Shown: piece after piece, positions 1 to 8,004 of the stretch | How the letters are laid out: every line of letters starts with the position of its first letter | How positions within the stretch are numbered: position 1 is the first letter of the stretch | Position numbers and translations under genes: made by a program | The notes under the pieces: generated by a model | What the model saw: only the letters and a program-made list of their open reading frames with translations | Database searches by the model: none | Told to the model about the DNA's origin: nothing | Assembly (NCBI RefSeq): GCF_018736105.1 | Contig: NZ_CP076135.1 | Span: 1,982,001 to 2,046,000 of the forward strand | Length of the DNA: 64,000 nucleotides | Source: Bradyrhizobium sediminis | Lineage (GTDB): Bacteria; Pseudomonadota; Alphaproteobacteria; Rhizobiales; Xanthobacteraceae | Direction of reading: 5' to 3'

Positions 1-591
1 CTGCAGGGCCGCAACAACCAGAAGCCGGGCAGGAGCAATGCGGGTTCTTCGCTCGAAACCGCATTCCATCCGTTCCTGCGCCGTCTGCGCAACCTGCATT
101 GCCCGATCGTCACCTCGGTCAACGGTCCGGCCGCCGGCGCCGGCATGAGCTTCGCGCTGATGGGCGACATCATCCTGTGCGCGCGCTCGTCGTATTTCCT
201 GCAGGCGTTCCGCCGCATCGGCCTGGTGCCGGATTGCGGCTCGACCTGGCTGTTGCCGCGGCTGATCGGCAAGGCGCGCTCGGTGGAGCTGTCGCTGCTC
301 GGCGAACGGCTGCCGGCCGAGAAGGCGCTGGAATGGGGGCTGGTCAACCGGGTCTGTGACGACGCGGCCCTGACGGAAGAGACCATGAAGCTCGCCCATG
401 AGCTGGCGAACGGCCCGACTATCGCGCTGTCGCTGATCCGCAAGATGTACTGGGAGAGCCCCGACAACTCGTTCGAGGAGCAGCTCAACCTCGAATTCGA
501 ATCGCAGCGGCTGGCGGGTTCGGCGGAAGATTTCAAGGAGGGCGTCACCGCGTTCCTCGAGAAGCGCCCCGCAAAGTTCAAGGGCAAATGA
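1..591 (+). CDS. Enoyl-CoA hydratase/isomerase, PaaG-like (5' truncated)
   Basis: The reading frame is open from the first base to a TGA at 589-591, so the N-terminus lies outside the window; 196 residues are visible. The crotonase oxyanion-hole segment is present (AAGAGMSFALMGDI, about residues 45-58). The two glutamates of classical enoyl-CoA hydratases are absent: the first position is Ser and the second is Phe. An Asp follows in the motif IGLVPDCGSTWLLPR, the pattern of PaaG-type enoyl/epoxyphenylacetyl-CoA isomerases. I infer isomerase rather than hydratase chemistry on an acyl-CoA. The stop overlaps the start of the next gene, so the two are translationally coupled. Confidence 0.85.
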   Translation: MQGRNNQKPGRSNAGSSLETAFHPFLRRLRNLHCPIVTSVNGPAAGAGMSFALMGDIILCARSSYFLQAFRRIGLVPDCGSTWLLPRLIGKARSVELSLLGERLPAEKALEWGLVNRVCDDAALTEETMKLAHELANGPTIALSLIRKMYWESPDNSFEEQLNLEFESQRLAGSAEDFKEGVTAFLEKRPAKFKGK

Positions 592-1577
592 TGGAGCAAG
601 CGCTCGGGCGTTGCGTCACGACGTGGTGTGCGGGCGCGACCGGCGTGATCAACGCGGCCCGGCTCTCCGGCGGCGCCAGCCAGGAGACCTGGTCGTTCGA
701 CATCGTCCATCCCGGCGGCAACATCGGCGCGATCCTGCGCCGCGCGCCGCCGGGCTATGGGGCGGCGCCCTCGCGTGCGGCCGGGCTCGATGCCGAGGCC
801 ATCCTGATGCAGCGCGCCTACGACGCGGGCGTGCCGTCGCCGCGGGTGCTGCATGTGCTGCAGCCGCAGGACGAACTCGGCACCGGCTTCATCATGGCGC
901 GGGTCGAGGGCGAAACCATCCCGCGCAAGATTTTGCGCGACACCGAGTTTGCATCGGCACGTCCGATCCTGGCGCGCCAGATCGGCAAGGTGCTGGCCGG
1001 CATCCACGGCCTGGGGCTGGCGCAACTGCCGGAACTGCGCCGCATGACGGCGGCCAGGGAAATCGACGAGTTCGAACGCGACTACCGCAGCCTCGATTGG
1101 CCGCGGCCGGTGTTCGAACTGGCGCTGCGCTGGCTGCGCGACCACGATCCCGGACCATCCGGGGAAGTGACGCTGGTGCACGGCGATTTCCGCCACGGCA
1201 ATCTCATCATCGGCCCCGACGGCGTGCGAGCGGTGCTGGACTGGGAGCTTGCGCATTTCGGCGATCCGATGGAGGACCTCGGCTGGGTCTGCGTCAATTC
1301 GTGGCGCTTCGGCGAGATCGACAAGCCCGTCGGCGGTTTCGGCACGCGCGAGGAACTGTTTGCCGGCTACGAACAGGCCGGTCACCGCGTCGATCCCGAT
1401 CGCGTCAAATTCTGGGAAGTGATGGGCACGCTGCGCTGGGGCATCATGTGCTGCGGCATGATGCAGCGCTTTCGCCTCTCGCCCGAGCACTCCATCGAGC
1501 GCGCCATGATCGGCCGCCGCTCCTCGGAAACCGAGATCGATTTGTTGCGGTTGCTTGCGCCGAGAGAGCGAGGCTGA
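588..1577 (+). CDS. Phosphotransferase family protein (APH/ChoK fold, LvaA/ACAD10-11 kinase-like)
   Basis: A 329-residue protein of the aminoglycoside/choline-kinase-like phosphotransferase family. The Brenner motif HGDFRHGN (about residues 198-205) and the downstream DWE metal-binding motif (about 217-219) are intact, so it should bind ATP and be active. The start ATGATG overlaps the stop of the preceding crotonase, and a DUF6285 gene begins one base after its stop. In levulinic acid catabolism of Pseudomonas (LvaA with LvaB), and in the kinase part of ACAD10/11, this family phosphorylates 4-hydroxyacyl-CoA so that an acyl-CoA dehydrogenase-fold enzyme can remove phosphate. The neighbours fit that role here, but the substrate is inferred. 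Confidence 0.85.
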   Translation: MMEQALGRCVTTWCAGATGVINAARLSGGASQETWSFDIVHPGGNIGAILRRAPPGYGAAPSRAAGLDAEAILMQRAYDAGVPSPRVLHVLQPQDELGTGFIMARVEGETIPRKILRDTEFASARPILARQIGKVLAGIHGLGLAQLPELRRMTAAREIDEFERDYRSLDWPRPVFELALRWLRDHDPGPSGEVTLVHGDFRHGNLIIGPDGVRAVLDWELAHFGDPMEDLGWVCVNSWRFGEIDKPVGGFGTREELFAGYEQAGHRVDPDRVKFWEVMGTLRWGIMCCGMMQRFRLSPEHSIERAMIGRRSSETEIDLLRLLAPRERG

Positions 1578-1578
1578 G

Positions 1579-1953
1579 ATGCAGGACGAACCGACACCGG
1601 AAGAACTTGTCAAGGCGGTTGCGGATTTTCTGCGCAACGACATCTCGCCGCTGATCAGCGGACACAACGCGTTCAAGCTGCGGGTTTCGATCAACGCGCT
1701 GGATCTGGTGACGCGGCAACTCGAGCTGGAAGCGGGCAGCGATACGGCGGAACTCGCCCGGCTCTCGCAACTGCTCGGCCAGCAGGGCTTGCTCGGCGAA
1801 CTCAACCGCATGCTTGCCGATCGCATCGCCAGCGGCGAGGCCGATCTGCAAACGCCGGGGTTAGCCGAGCACCTCTGGCAGACCACGATGGACAAGCTCG
1901 CGGTCGACCAGCCGAACTACGGCTCGTACAAGCGGGAGTTGGGGACGAAGTAG
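1579..1953 (+). CDS. DUF6285 protein (LvaB-like partner of the kinase)
   Basis: A small, mostly helical protein of 124 residues with no signal peptide or membrane segment. I chose the ATG at 1579, right after the kinase stop and preceded by a GAGAG-rich stretch; an in-frame start 24 bases upstream would overlap the kinase gene. DUF6285 proteins usually sit directly beside an APH-type phosphotransferase and an acyl-CoA dehydrogenase. LvaB of Pseudomonas, needed for activity of the kinase LvaA, appears to be of this type. The probable role is as a partner subunit of the kinase. The family is assigned from recall of size, composition and position, not from a search. Confidence 0.75.
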   Translation: MQDEPTPEELVKAVADFLRNDISPLISGHNAFKLRVSINALDLVTRQLELEAGSDTAELARLSQLLGQQGLLGELNRMLADRIASGEADLQTPGLAEHLWQTTMDKLAVDQPNYGSYKRELGTK

Positions 1954-1965
1954 TGCACACTCTCC

Positions 1966-2050
1966 GTCGTCATGGCCGGGCTTGACCCGGCCATCCACGC
2001 CTTTGCGACGCAAGGAAGACGTGGATGCCCGGCACAAGGCTGGGCATGAC
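1966..2050. repeat. Dispersed palindromic repeat, family C copy 1
   Basis: Two arms carrying GTCATGGCCGGGCTTGACCC and, inverted, a degenerate partner ending GGCTGGGCATGAC flank a central GTGGATGCCCGG segment. Related elements occur at 4415-4517 and 14590-14665. It lies between convergent genes and could act as a bidirectional terminator. Confidence 0.7.
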
Positions 2051-2058
2051 GGAGAAAA

Positions 2059-2838
2059 TTACTTCCCCACCCATTTCGGCGGGCGTTTCTCCGAAAACGC
2101 CTTCGGGCCCTCGATGTAATCCTGCGACGCCGCCATCGCCTTCACCGCGGGATACTCGCGCTGCTCCGATATCGCCTGTTCCAGCGACACCTCGAGGCCG
2201 CGCTGGATCGCCTGCTTGGAGGCACGGATCGACATCGGCGAGTTCTTGCAGATCGTCTCCGCCCAGCGCTCGGCCGCCGCCAGCGCTTCGCCCGGCGGCA
2301 CCACCTCGTTGACGAAGCCGAGTTCGAGGCCTTCCCTGGCGCCGACATGGCGCGCGCTCAGGATCATGCCCATGGCGCGCTTCAGCCCGATCTGGCGCGG
2401 CAGCCGGTGCACGCCGCCGGCAAGCGCAGCTAAGCCGACACGCGGCTCGGGCAGCGCGAAGGTGGCATTCTCGGAAGCGATGATGAGGTCGCAGGCGAGT
2501 GCGATTTCAAAACCACCGCCCATCGCGACGCCGTTGACGGCGGCGATGATCGGCTTGTCGCAGTCGAAGCGCGAGGTGAGGCCGGCAAAGCCGCCCTTGT
2601 CCCAGCCGCGTTTGCCGCCCGCCGCCTGCCATTTCAGGTCGTTGCCGGCGCAGAACGCCTTGTCGCCGGCGCCGGTGACGATCGCCACCCATTGTTCCGG
2701 ATCGGCAGAGAAATCGTCGAACACCTTCTGCAGCTCGAAATGGGCGTCGGTATGCAGCGCGTTGTACACTTCGGGGCGAGACAGCGTCACGATCGTGACT
2801 GGGCCTTTGCGCGTCACCTTGGAGAATTTCAGGTCCAT
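2059..2838 (-). CDS. Enoyl-CoA hydratase (crotonase family)
   Basis: A 259-residue crotonase, the normal family length. AFCAGNDLKW (about residues 60-69) forms part of the CoA pocket. Both catalytic glutamates of true enoyl-CoA hydratases are present, one in AMGGGFEIALACD and one in FALPEPRVG. It should hydrate trans-2-enoyl-CoA to 3-hydroxyacyl-CoA. I chose the ATG at 2838, which has a GGAG sequence about six bases upstream; an in-frame ATG at 2850 lacks this. It is transcribed towards the DUF6285 gene and divergently from the acyl-CoA dehydrogenase at 3061, with a 222-base gap that should hold both promoters. Confidence 0.9.
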   Translation of the reverse strand: MDLKFSKVTRKGPVTIVTLSRPEVYNALHTDAHFELQKVFDDFSADPEQWVAIVTGAGDKAFCAGNDLKWQAAGGKRGWDKGGFAGLTSRFDCDKPIIAAVNGVAMGGGFEIALACDLIIASENATFALPEPRVGLAALAGGVHRLPRQIGLKRAMGMILSARHVGAREGLELGFVNEVVPPGEALAAAERWAETICKNSPMSIRASKQAIQRGLEVSLEQAISEQREYPAVKAMAASQDYIEGPKAFSEKRPPKWVGK

Positions 2839-3060
2839 GTTTGCTCCCATTTCGATTTTCTGCGGCGAAGAATATTGCCGGCATAGTAACGTGTGCCCGC
2901 CATCCGATACCATCCAATTACGCAAGCGGGGTGCGCGTGCCAAGCCCCATGCGGTTGCTTGACTTGGACGCCGTCTTCTCACCTTAATCGATCCGGGCAG
3001 CGGCGCCTCGTAGCGCCTAAACGCAAATCGACAATAACGATATCTCCGGGAGAGACCGCC

Positions 3061-4335
3061 TTGGATTTCAATCTGCCGGCCGATCTGGTCGCCTATCTCG
3101 ACGAACTCGACCGCTTCATCGCTCGCGAGATCAAGCCGTTGGAAGAGGCCGACGACAACATCCGCTTCTTCGACCATCGCCGCGAATGGGCGCGCACCGA
3201 CTTCGACAATGGCGGCCTGCCGCGGCATGATTGGGAAGTGCTGCTGCGCAAGGCCAAGAATCTCGCCGATGCCGCCGGCCATCTGCGCTTCGCGATCCCA
3301 AAGCGCTATGGCGGCAAGGACGGCTCCAATCTCTGGATGGCCGTGATCCGCGAGCATTTTGCGGCCAAGGGGCTTGGCCTGCACAACGACCTGCAGAACG
3401 AGCATTCCATCGTCGGCAACCTGCCGATCGTCACCATGCTCGACCGCTACGGCCGCGACGACCAGAAGGCCATGATCGACGGTTCGATATCAGGCAAATA
3501 TCGCATCACCTTCGGTCTTACCGAGCCCGAGCACGGTTCGGACGCCACCCACATGGAGACCCGCGCGGTCGAGGCGACCCGCGATGGCGTCAAGGGCTGG
3601 GTGATCAACGGCGAGAAGATGTGGACCACCGGCATGCATGTCGCCACCCACTGCGCGCTGTTTGCCCGCACGTCAGGCAATGACGGCGATGCCCGCGGCA
3701 TCACCTGTTTCCTGGTGCCGGCCAAAGCCAAGGGCGTGAAGGTCGAGGAGTATATGTGGACCTTCAACATGCCGACCGATCACCCGCGCGTCAGCTTTAC
3801 CGACGTGTTCGTGCCCGACGACGCGCTGTTCGGCGAAATCGGCCGCGGCCTGTCGCTGGCGCAATGTTTTGTCCATGAGAACCGCATCCGGCAGGCGGCG
3901 AGCTCGCTGGGCGCTGCGGTCTACTGCATCAACGAAAGCGTGAAATACGCGCGCGAGCGTAAGCCGTTCGGCAAGGCGCTGGCCGAGAACCAGGCGATCC
4001 AGTGGCCTTTGGTGGAGCTCGCGACGCAGGCGGAGATGCTGCGGCTTCTGATCCGCAAGACCGCTTGGGAGATGGACCAGTTGACCCAGGCCCAGGTCGA
4101 GCACACGCTGTCCGATCGGGTGTCGATGTGTAATTTCTGGGCGAACCGGCTGTGCTGCGAGGCCGCCGACCGCGCCATGCAGGTGCATGGTGGCATGGGC
4201 TATTCACGCCACAAGCCGTTCGAACACATCTACCGCCACCACCGCCGCTACCGCATCACCGAAGGCAGCGAGGAAATCCAGAAGCGGAAGGTCGCGGGAT
4301 TCTTGTTCGGCTATATGGGCGCGGGGAAGCACTAG
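3061..4335 (+). CDS. Acyl-CoA dehydrogenase
   Basis: A 424-residue flavoprotein. The FAD-binding segment FGLTEPEHGSDA (about residues 151-162), the WTTGMHVATHC stretch and the C-terminal MQVHGGMGYSRHKP are all typical of the family. The catalytic glutamate position of medium-chain enzymes is filled (ITEGSEEIQ near the end). The start is a TTG at 3061 preceded by GGGAGAG; upstream in-frame starts would encode an unlikely low-complexity N-terminus. It oxidises an acyl-CoA, passing electrons to ETF. With the kinase and DUF6285 genes nearby it may instead process 4-phosphoacyl-CoA, as proposed for LvaC and ACAD11; this is inference. Confidence 0.9.
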   Translation: MDFNLPADLVAYLDELDRFIAREIKPLEEADDNIRFFDHRREWARTDFDNGGLPRHDWEVLLRKAKNLADAAGHLRFAIPKRYGGKDGSNLWMAVIREHFAAKGLGLHNDLQNEHSIVGNLPIVTMLDRYGRDDQKAMIDGSISGKYRITFGLTEPEHGSDATHMETRAVEATRDGVKGWVINGEKMWTTGMHVATHCALFARTSGNDGDARGITCFLVPAKAKGVKVEEYMWTFNMPTDHPRVSFTDVFVPDDALFGEIGRGLSLAQCFVHENRIRQAASSLGAAVYCINESVKYARERKPFGKALAENQAIQWPLVELATQAEMLRLLIRKTAWEMDQLTQAQVEHTLSDRVSMCNFWANRLCCEAADRAMQVHGGMGYSRHKPFEHIYRHHRRYRITEGSEEIQKRKVAGFLFGYMGAGKH

Positions 4336-5207
4336 AGGGGTGCGTTCGGCTCTCTCAACGCGTCGTCCCGGCCTCCGATGGCAGATTTCGCGAAGCAATC
4401 GCCACAAGCAAGACTGTCGTCGCCCGGCTTGACCGGGCGATCCAGTACGCCGCGGCCTCTCGAATTATCTCAAACTCCTCTGGAATACTGGGTCGCCCGG
4501 TCAAGCCGGGCGACGACAGCGGTGCCGCCGCCTTCCGATTCGAATTTCAAACAGCAGATACACGTCCGCATTCTCGCGGCACGATTTTGCCCGAGGTTTG
4601 CGTGTCGTTGTCCCTCATGAAAAGAGGGAGCAGGGAATGCCGGATGCGCGCTGCACCCGCGGTCTCGTGTGCAAAATGCACGAGTAAAAAACGCACACGA
4701 GCATACAGGGCAGCGGAGAGCAATCCGACATTCCCTGCGCAATGGCTTTACGGCTTATATCGCGCTCACCCCGGGGTATCGGGCTTTCTTGCCCCCGTCG
4801 CCTCACGGAATTTGGCGCTCTGGCCCGGTTGGGCTTTCGCGCCTCCGAAAGACTTGACGCCAACCACTGAGGCGTCGGATCCACACGACTTTGCCGTACG
4901 CTTCGGCATCGTACGTCCTGCGCGCCGCTGTCCGCTCACGGAAGACCGCCCTGCGAACAAACCCCACGCCCCGACGCCGCCGCGTCCACCGCATCCCATC
5001 CCAACGTTCGGTGACGATGGCCAACGCCCCTTCCTCGGGGACAGGATGGCGGGAGTCCTAAAAGTGATTTGCCCGACGGTGAAAGCGAAATTTTGCCCGT
5101 CGGGTTGATTTGTCGCAGACTGGCACGGGGAGGCATTGAGAGGGGGCGCGCTCAACTCTCTCATCACGTCGTCCCCGCGTTCGCGGGGACGACGCTGTGG
5201 GTGTGCC
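4336..5207. other. 872-base intergenic region with no credible gene; structured repeat element
   Basis: Open frames here look spurious (Cys/Arg/Pro-rich, no domain, no ribosome site). The region holds the family C repeat at 4415-4517. A long structured element follows at about 4587-5110: GCAGGGAATG (4631-4640) pairs with CATTCCCTGC (4730-4739); CTCGTGTGC (4665-4673) pairs with GCACACGAG (4694-4702) or, alternatively, CTCGTG with CACGAG (4680-4685). Near the right end CCCGACGG (5072-5079) pairs with CCGTCGGG (5097-5104). A short palindrome with GTCCCCGCG/CGCGGGGAC arms lies at 5167-5194, just past the acyl-CoA ligase stop. As I recall, elements like this recur in Bradyrhizobium and are often mis-called as hypothetical proteins. 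Confidence 0.7.
4415..4517. repeat. Dispersed palindromic repeat, family C copy 2
   Basis: Nearly perfect terminal inverted repeat: GTCGTCGCCCGGCTTGACC at the left end and its complement GTCAAGCCGGGCGACGAC at the right, enclosing about 65 bases. It follows the acyl-CoA dehydrogenase stop and could end its transcript. Confidence 0.75.
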
Positions 5208-6785
5208 TCAATTCACCTGCCGGTCCTTCCCCGCCCAATAGGGATCGCGCAAATGGCGCCGCAGGATCTTGCCGGAGGGGTTGCGCGGCAGCGCGTCGAG
5301 GAAGTCGACCGATTTCGGCGTCTTGAAACCGGCGATGCGTTCGCGGGTGAAGTTGATGATGTCGGATGAGGTTGCGCTCTTGCCAGGCTTCATCACCACG
5401 ACCGCCTTGACCGCTTCGCCCCACTTGTCGTCGGGGATGCCGATGACAGCGGCTTCGGCGACGTCGGGGTGGTCGCAGATCGCGCTCTCGACCTCGGCGG
5501 GGTAGATGTTCTCGCCGCCCGAGATGATCATGTCCTTGATGCGGTCGTGGATGTAGAGGTAGCCGTCACTGTCCATGTAGCCGGCATCGCCGGTGCGCAG
5601 CCAGCCGTCGCTGCCGAGCGTCTTGGCGGTGGCCTCCGGCAGATTCCAGTAGCCGGCCATGTTGGAGCCGGAACGCGTCGCGATCTCGCCGACTTCGCCC
5701 GGCGGCAGCTGGTTGCCGTTGGCATCGAGGATTGCAAGTTCAATGCCGGGCAGCGCCTTGCCGGCCGAGCGCATCCGGTCCAGTCCCTCAACATGATCTT
5801 CCGGCGGCAGCGCCACGATGGTGCCGGTGGTCTCGGTCATGCCGTACATCTGCACGAAGCCGCACTTGAAGACCTCGATGCATTCCTTCAACAGCGCCGC
5901 CGGGATCGGCGAGGCGCCGTAGAGCATGTATTTCAGCCTGGAGAAGTCGACCTGGCGCGCGCGGGGTTGCCGCACCACGAACTGCATCGCGGCCGGCACC
6001 ATGAACAGCTTTGTAATGCCGGACTGTTCGAAGAAATCCAGCACCTTGGTCGGATCGAACTCGCGCGCGATCACACCCCTGGCGCCGTGATAGAGGCCCA
6101 TCACGCCCCAGCCGGAGCCGCCGATATGGAAGATCGGCATCGCCACCAGCGAGACGTCGTCGACAGACCATTTGTTCCAGTCGGGCTTCTGGTCGCGGCC
6201 GGTTTCCACCAGATTGAGAAAATTGGCATGCGACAGCATCGCGCCTTTGGGCTTGCCCGTGGTGCCTGACGTGTAGAGCTGGATTGCGATGTCCTTGCGG
6301 TCGATCGGAACCTTCGGGTCGTCGCTGCTCTGGGCGTCGCGCCACGCCGTGAAATCCTGCCATTCCGCCGCGCCGCCTTCGGTGGTGATGACGTGGCGAA
6401 CGCTCGGCAGCTGCGGCAGGATATTGCGGACCTGGGTGATGAATTCGGGGCCGACGAACAGCACCGGCGCCTTGCAGTCATCGACGATGAAGGCGACTTC
6501 CGGCCCGGCCAGCCGCCAGTTGACCGGCGCCATCACCACATTGGCCTTGATCGCGCCCAGCAGCAGTTCGAAATAGATGTCGCTGTTCTTGCCTAGATAG
6601 GCGATGCGTTCATGCGGCTTGACGCCGAGCGCGATCAGCGCATTGGCAACGCGGTTGGTCTTGATGTCGAACTCGGCGAACGAGGTCTGGCGTCCCTCGA
6701 ATTCATAGGCAATGGCATCGCCGCGGGCCTTCGCCCGCGCCCGTACCATATCGGCGAGGTTGGCCGGTTCCTGGGTCTCGGACAT
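5208..6785 (-). CDS. AMP-forming acyl-CoA ligase (FadD-like)
   Basis: A 525-residue ANL-superfamily adenylating enzyme. Motifs in order: YTSGTTGKPKGAMLSH (P-loop-like, about residues 170-185), YGMTETTG, TGDAGYMDSDGY, the hinge DRIKDMIISGGENIYPAEVE, and the catalytic-lysine motif PRNPSGKILRR near the C-terminus. It should activate a carboxylic acid with ATP to the acyl-AMP and then to acyl-CoA. Chain length cannot be told from sequence alone. It runs leftward, in the same direction as the SDR gene upstream at 7012-7884, but a repeat-containing gap of 226 bases separates them. Confidence 0.93.
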   Translation of the reverse strand: MSETQEPANLADMVRARAKARGDAIAYEFEGRQTSFAEFDIKTNRVANALIALGVKPHERIAYLGKNSDIYFELLLGAIKANVVMAPVNWRLAGPEVAFIVDDCKAPVLFVGPEFITQVRNILPQLPSVRHVITTEGGAAEWQDFTAWRDAQSSDDPKVPIDRKDIAIQLYTSGTTGKPKGAMLSHANFLNLVETGRDQKPDWNKWSVDDVSLVAMPIFHIGGSGWGVMGLYHGARGVIAREFDPTKVLDFFEQSGITKLFMVPAAMQFVVRQPRARQVDFSRLKYMLYGASPIPAALLKECIEVFKCGFVQMYGMTETTGTIVALPPEDHVEGLDRMRSAGKALPGIELAILDANGNQLPPGEVGEIATRSGSNMAGYWNLPEATAKTLGSDGWLRTGDAGYMDSDGYLYIHDRIKDMIISGGENIYPAEVESAICDHPDVAEAAVIGIPDDKWGEAVKAVVVMKPGKSATSSDIINFTRERIAGFKTPKSVDFLDALPRNPSGKILRRHLRDPYWAGKDRQVN

Positions 6786-6880
6786 GTTTCTCCCGTGGGT
6801 TTTGTTCTTATTGTCGCGATAGTGGCGTCGTTGCGCGGCAAAGACAATATGGGCGATATCCCTGATTATTTCTCGGCGAT

Positions 6881-6999
6881 GTCGTCCTCGCGAACGCGAG
6901 GACCCATACGCCGCGGCCCATCAATTCAGGCAATGTCGCAAGTTGCCTTTGTAACAACTGCCGGCGGTGGTTATGGGTCCCTGCGTGTGCAGGGACGAC
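6881..6999. repeat. Dispersed palindromic repeat, family B copy 1
   Basis: The left arm starts GTCGTCCTCGCG..GCGAGGACCCATA and the right arm ends TTATGGGTCCCTGCGTGTGC followed by AGGGACGAC. The same architecture appears at 18534-18655. It sits between two leftward genes. Confidence 0.7.
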
Positions 7000-7011
7000 A
7001 TCAAGGCGAAA

Positions 7012-7884
7012 TCACCCCCTTGCCGCGCGGTCCTTTTCGTTCTGCGCCTTGATCGACTCGCGGGCCTGGTTCCAGTCGGCGTCCGACCAGTCGCGCAACT
7101 GGTAGAAGTTGCCGCCCATCGCCAGCGCCTGGGCACCGTCCATTGCGATGGTCTCGCCATTGATCCAGTCGCAGCCGCCGGAAATCAGGAACACCGCAAG
7201 ATTCTGCAGTTCCTCCATGGTGCCGACGCGGCCCATCGGGTTCTGCGCCTTGGTGCGGGCGCCGGCCTCGTCGCCGGGCTTGATGCGCTTGCTCATGCCC
7301 TCGGTCGGGATTTCGCCGGGCGCGATGGTGTTGAGGCGGATGCCGTATTTGCCCCATTCCACGGCGAGCGACATGGTCATGGCGTGGATCGCGGATTTGC
7401 TCATCGCCGACGGCACCACATAGGGCGAGCCGTTGCGCACCCAGGTCACGGTGATCGAGACCACATTGCCGCGCTGCCTGGCGGCAATCCAGCGGCGGCC
7501 CACTGCATGGGTTACATAGAAGGTGCCGTGCATCACGATATTGGCGACCGCATCGAAGCCGCGCGGGGTCAGGTCTTCCGATCGCGAGATGAAATTGCCG
7601 GCGGCGTTGTTGATGAGGTCGGTGAGGGGGCCGCTGGTCCAGATCGCCTCGATCATCTCGTCGACGGCCATGGCGTTGCGGATATCGACGCCGTGGCTGA
7701 CCACACGTCCACCGTGCAGGTCCATCAATTCGGTTGCTGTTTCGTCGCAGACGCTCTTGCGGCGGCCGCAGATATGGACTTCGGCGCCCAATTGAAGAAA
7801 GCGCCCGGCCATGGATTTGCCGAGCCCGGTGCCGCCTCCGGTGACGAGGATGCGCCGGCCGGCGAGGAGTTGTTCGCTGAACAT
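7012..7884 (-). CDS. SDR oxidoreductase, 2,4-dienoyl-CoA reductase-like
   Basis: A 290-residue short-chain dehydrogenase. It has the TGGGTGLG cofactor motif (about residues 15-22) and NNAAGNFIS. The downstream segment VVPSAMSKSAI, then LAVEWGKYGIRLN, closely resembles mitochondrial DECR1, where Ser and Lys in an SxxxK arrangement replace the classical YxxxK. Ser and Lys are conserved here, but the residue aligned with DECR1 Tyr199 is Trp (codon TGG, motif ITVTWVRNGS). It probably reduces or oxidises an acyl-CoA with NADP(H) in fatty acid oxidation. It lies divergent to the crotonase gene at 8005. Confidence 0.87.
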   Translation of the reverse strand: MFSEQLLAGRRILVTGGGTGLGKSMAGRFLQLGAEVHICGRRKSVCDETATELMDLHGGRVVSHGVDIRNAMAVDEMIEAIWTSGPLTDLINNAAGNFISRSEDLTPRGFDAVANIVMHGTFYVTHAVGRRWIAARQRGNVVSITVTWVRNGSPYVVPSAMSKSAIHAMTMSLAVEWGKYGIRLNTIAPGEIPTEGMSKRIKPGDEAGARTKAQNPMGRVGTMEELQNLAVFLISGGCDWINGETIAMDGAQALAMGGNFYQLRDWSDADWNQARESIKAQNEKDRAARG

Positions 7885-8004
7885 GTCTGGTTTCCGCCCA
7901 AGGGGATTGTCAGTTAATTGGTTGATTGACTAAATCCGCCCAACGCCTTTCTGTAAAGCGGCAACAAAGAGAAGTGCAAGAAAGACTGCAAAGGGAGAAA
8001 TTTG

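Noticed and set aside
2839..3405. N-terminal extension of the crotonase at 2059 to give 448 residues
   Set aside because: The added part is antisense to the acyl-CoA dehydrogenase and lacks family similarity; the ATG at 2838 has a good ribosome site.
4152..5108. 318-codon frame continuing from inside the acyl-CoA dehydrogenase across the intergenic repeat
   Set aside because: It begins within a real gene in another frame and runs through palindromic repeats; no recognisable protein feature.
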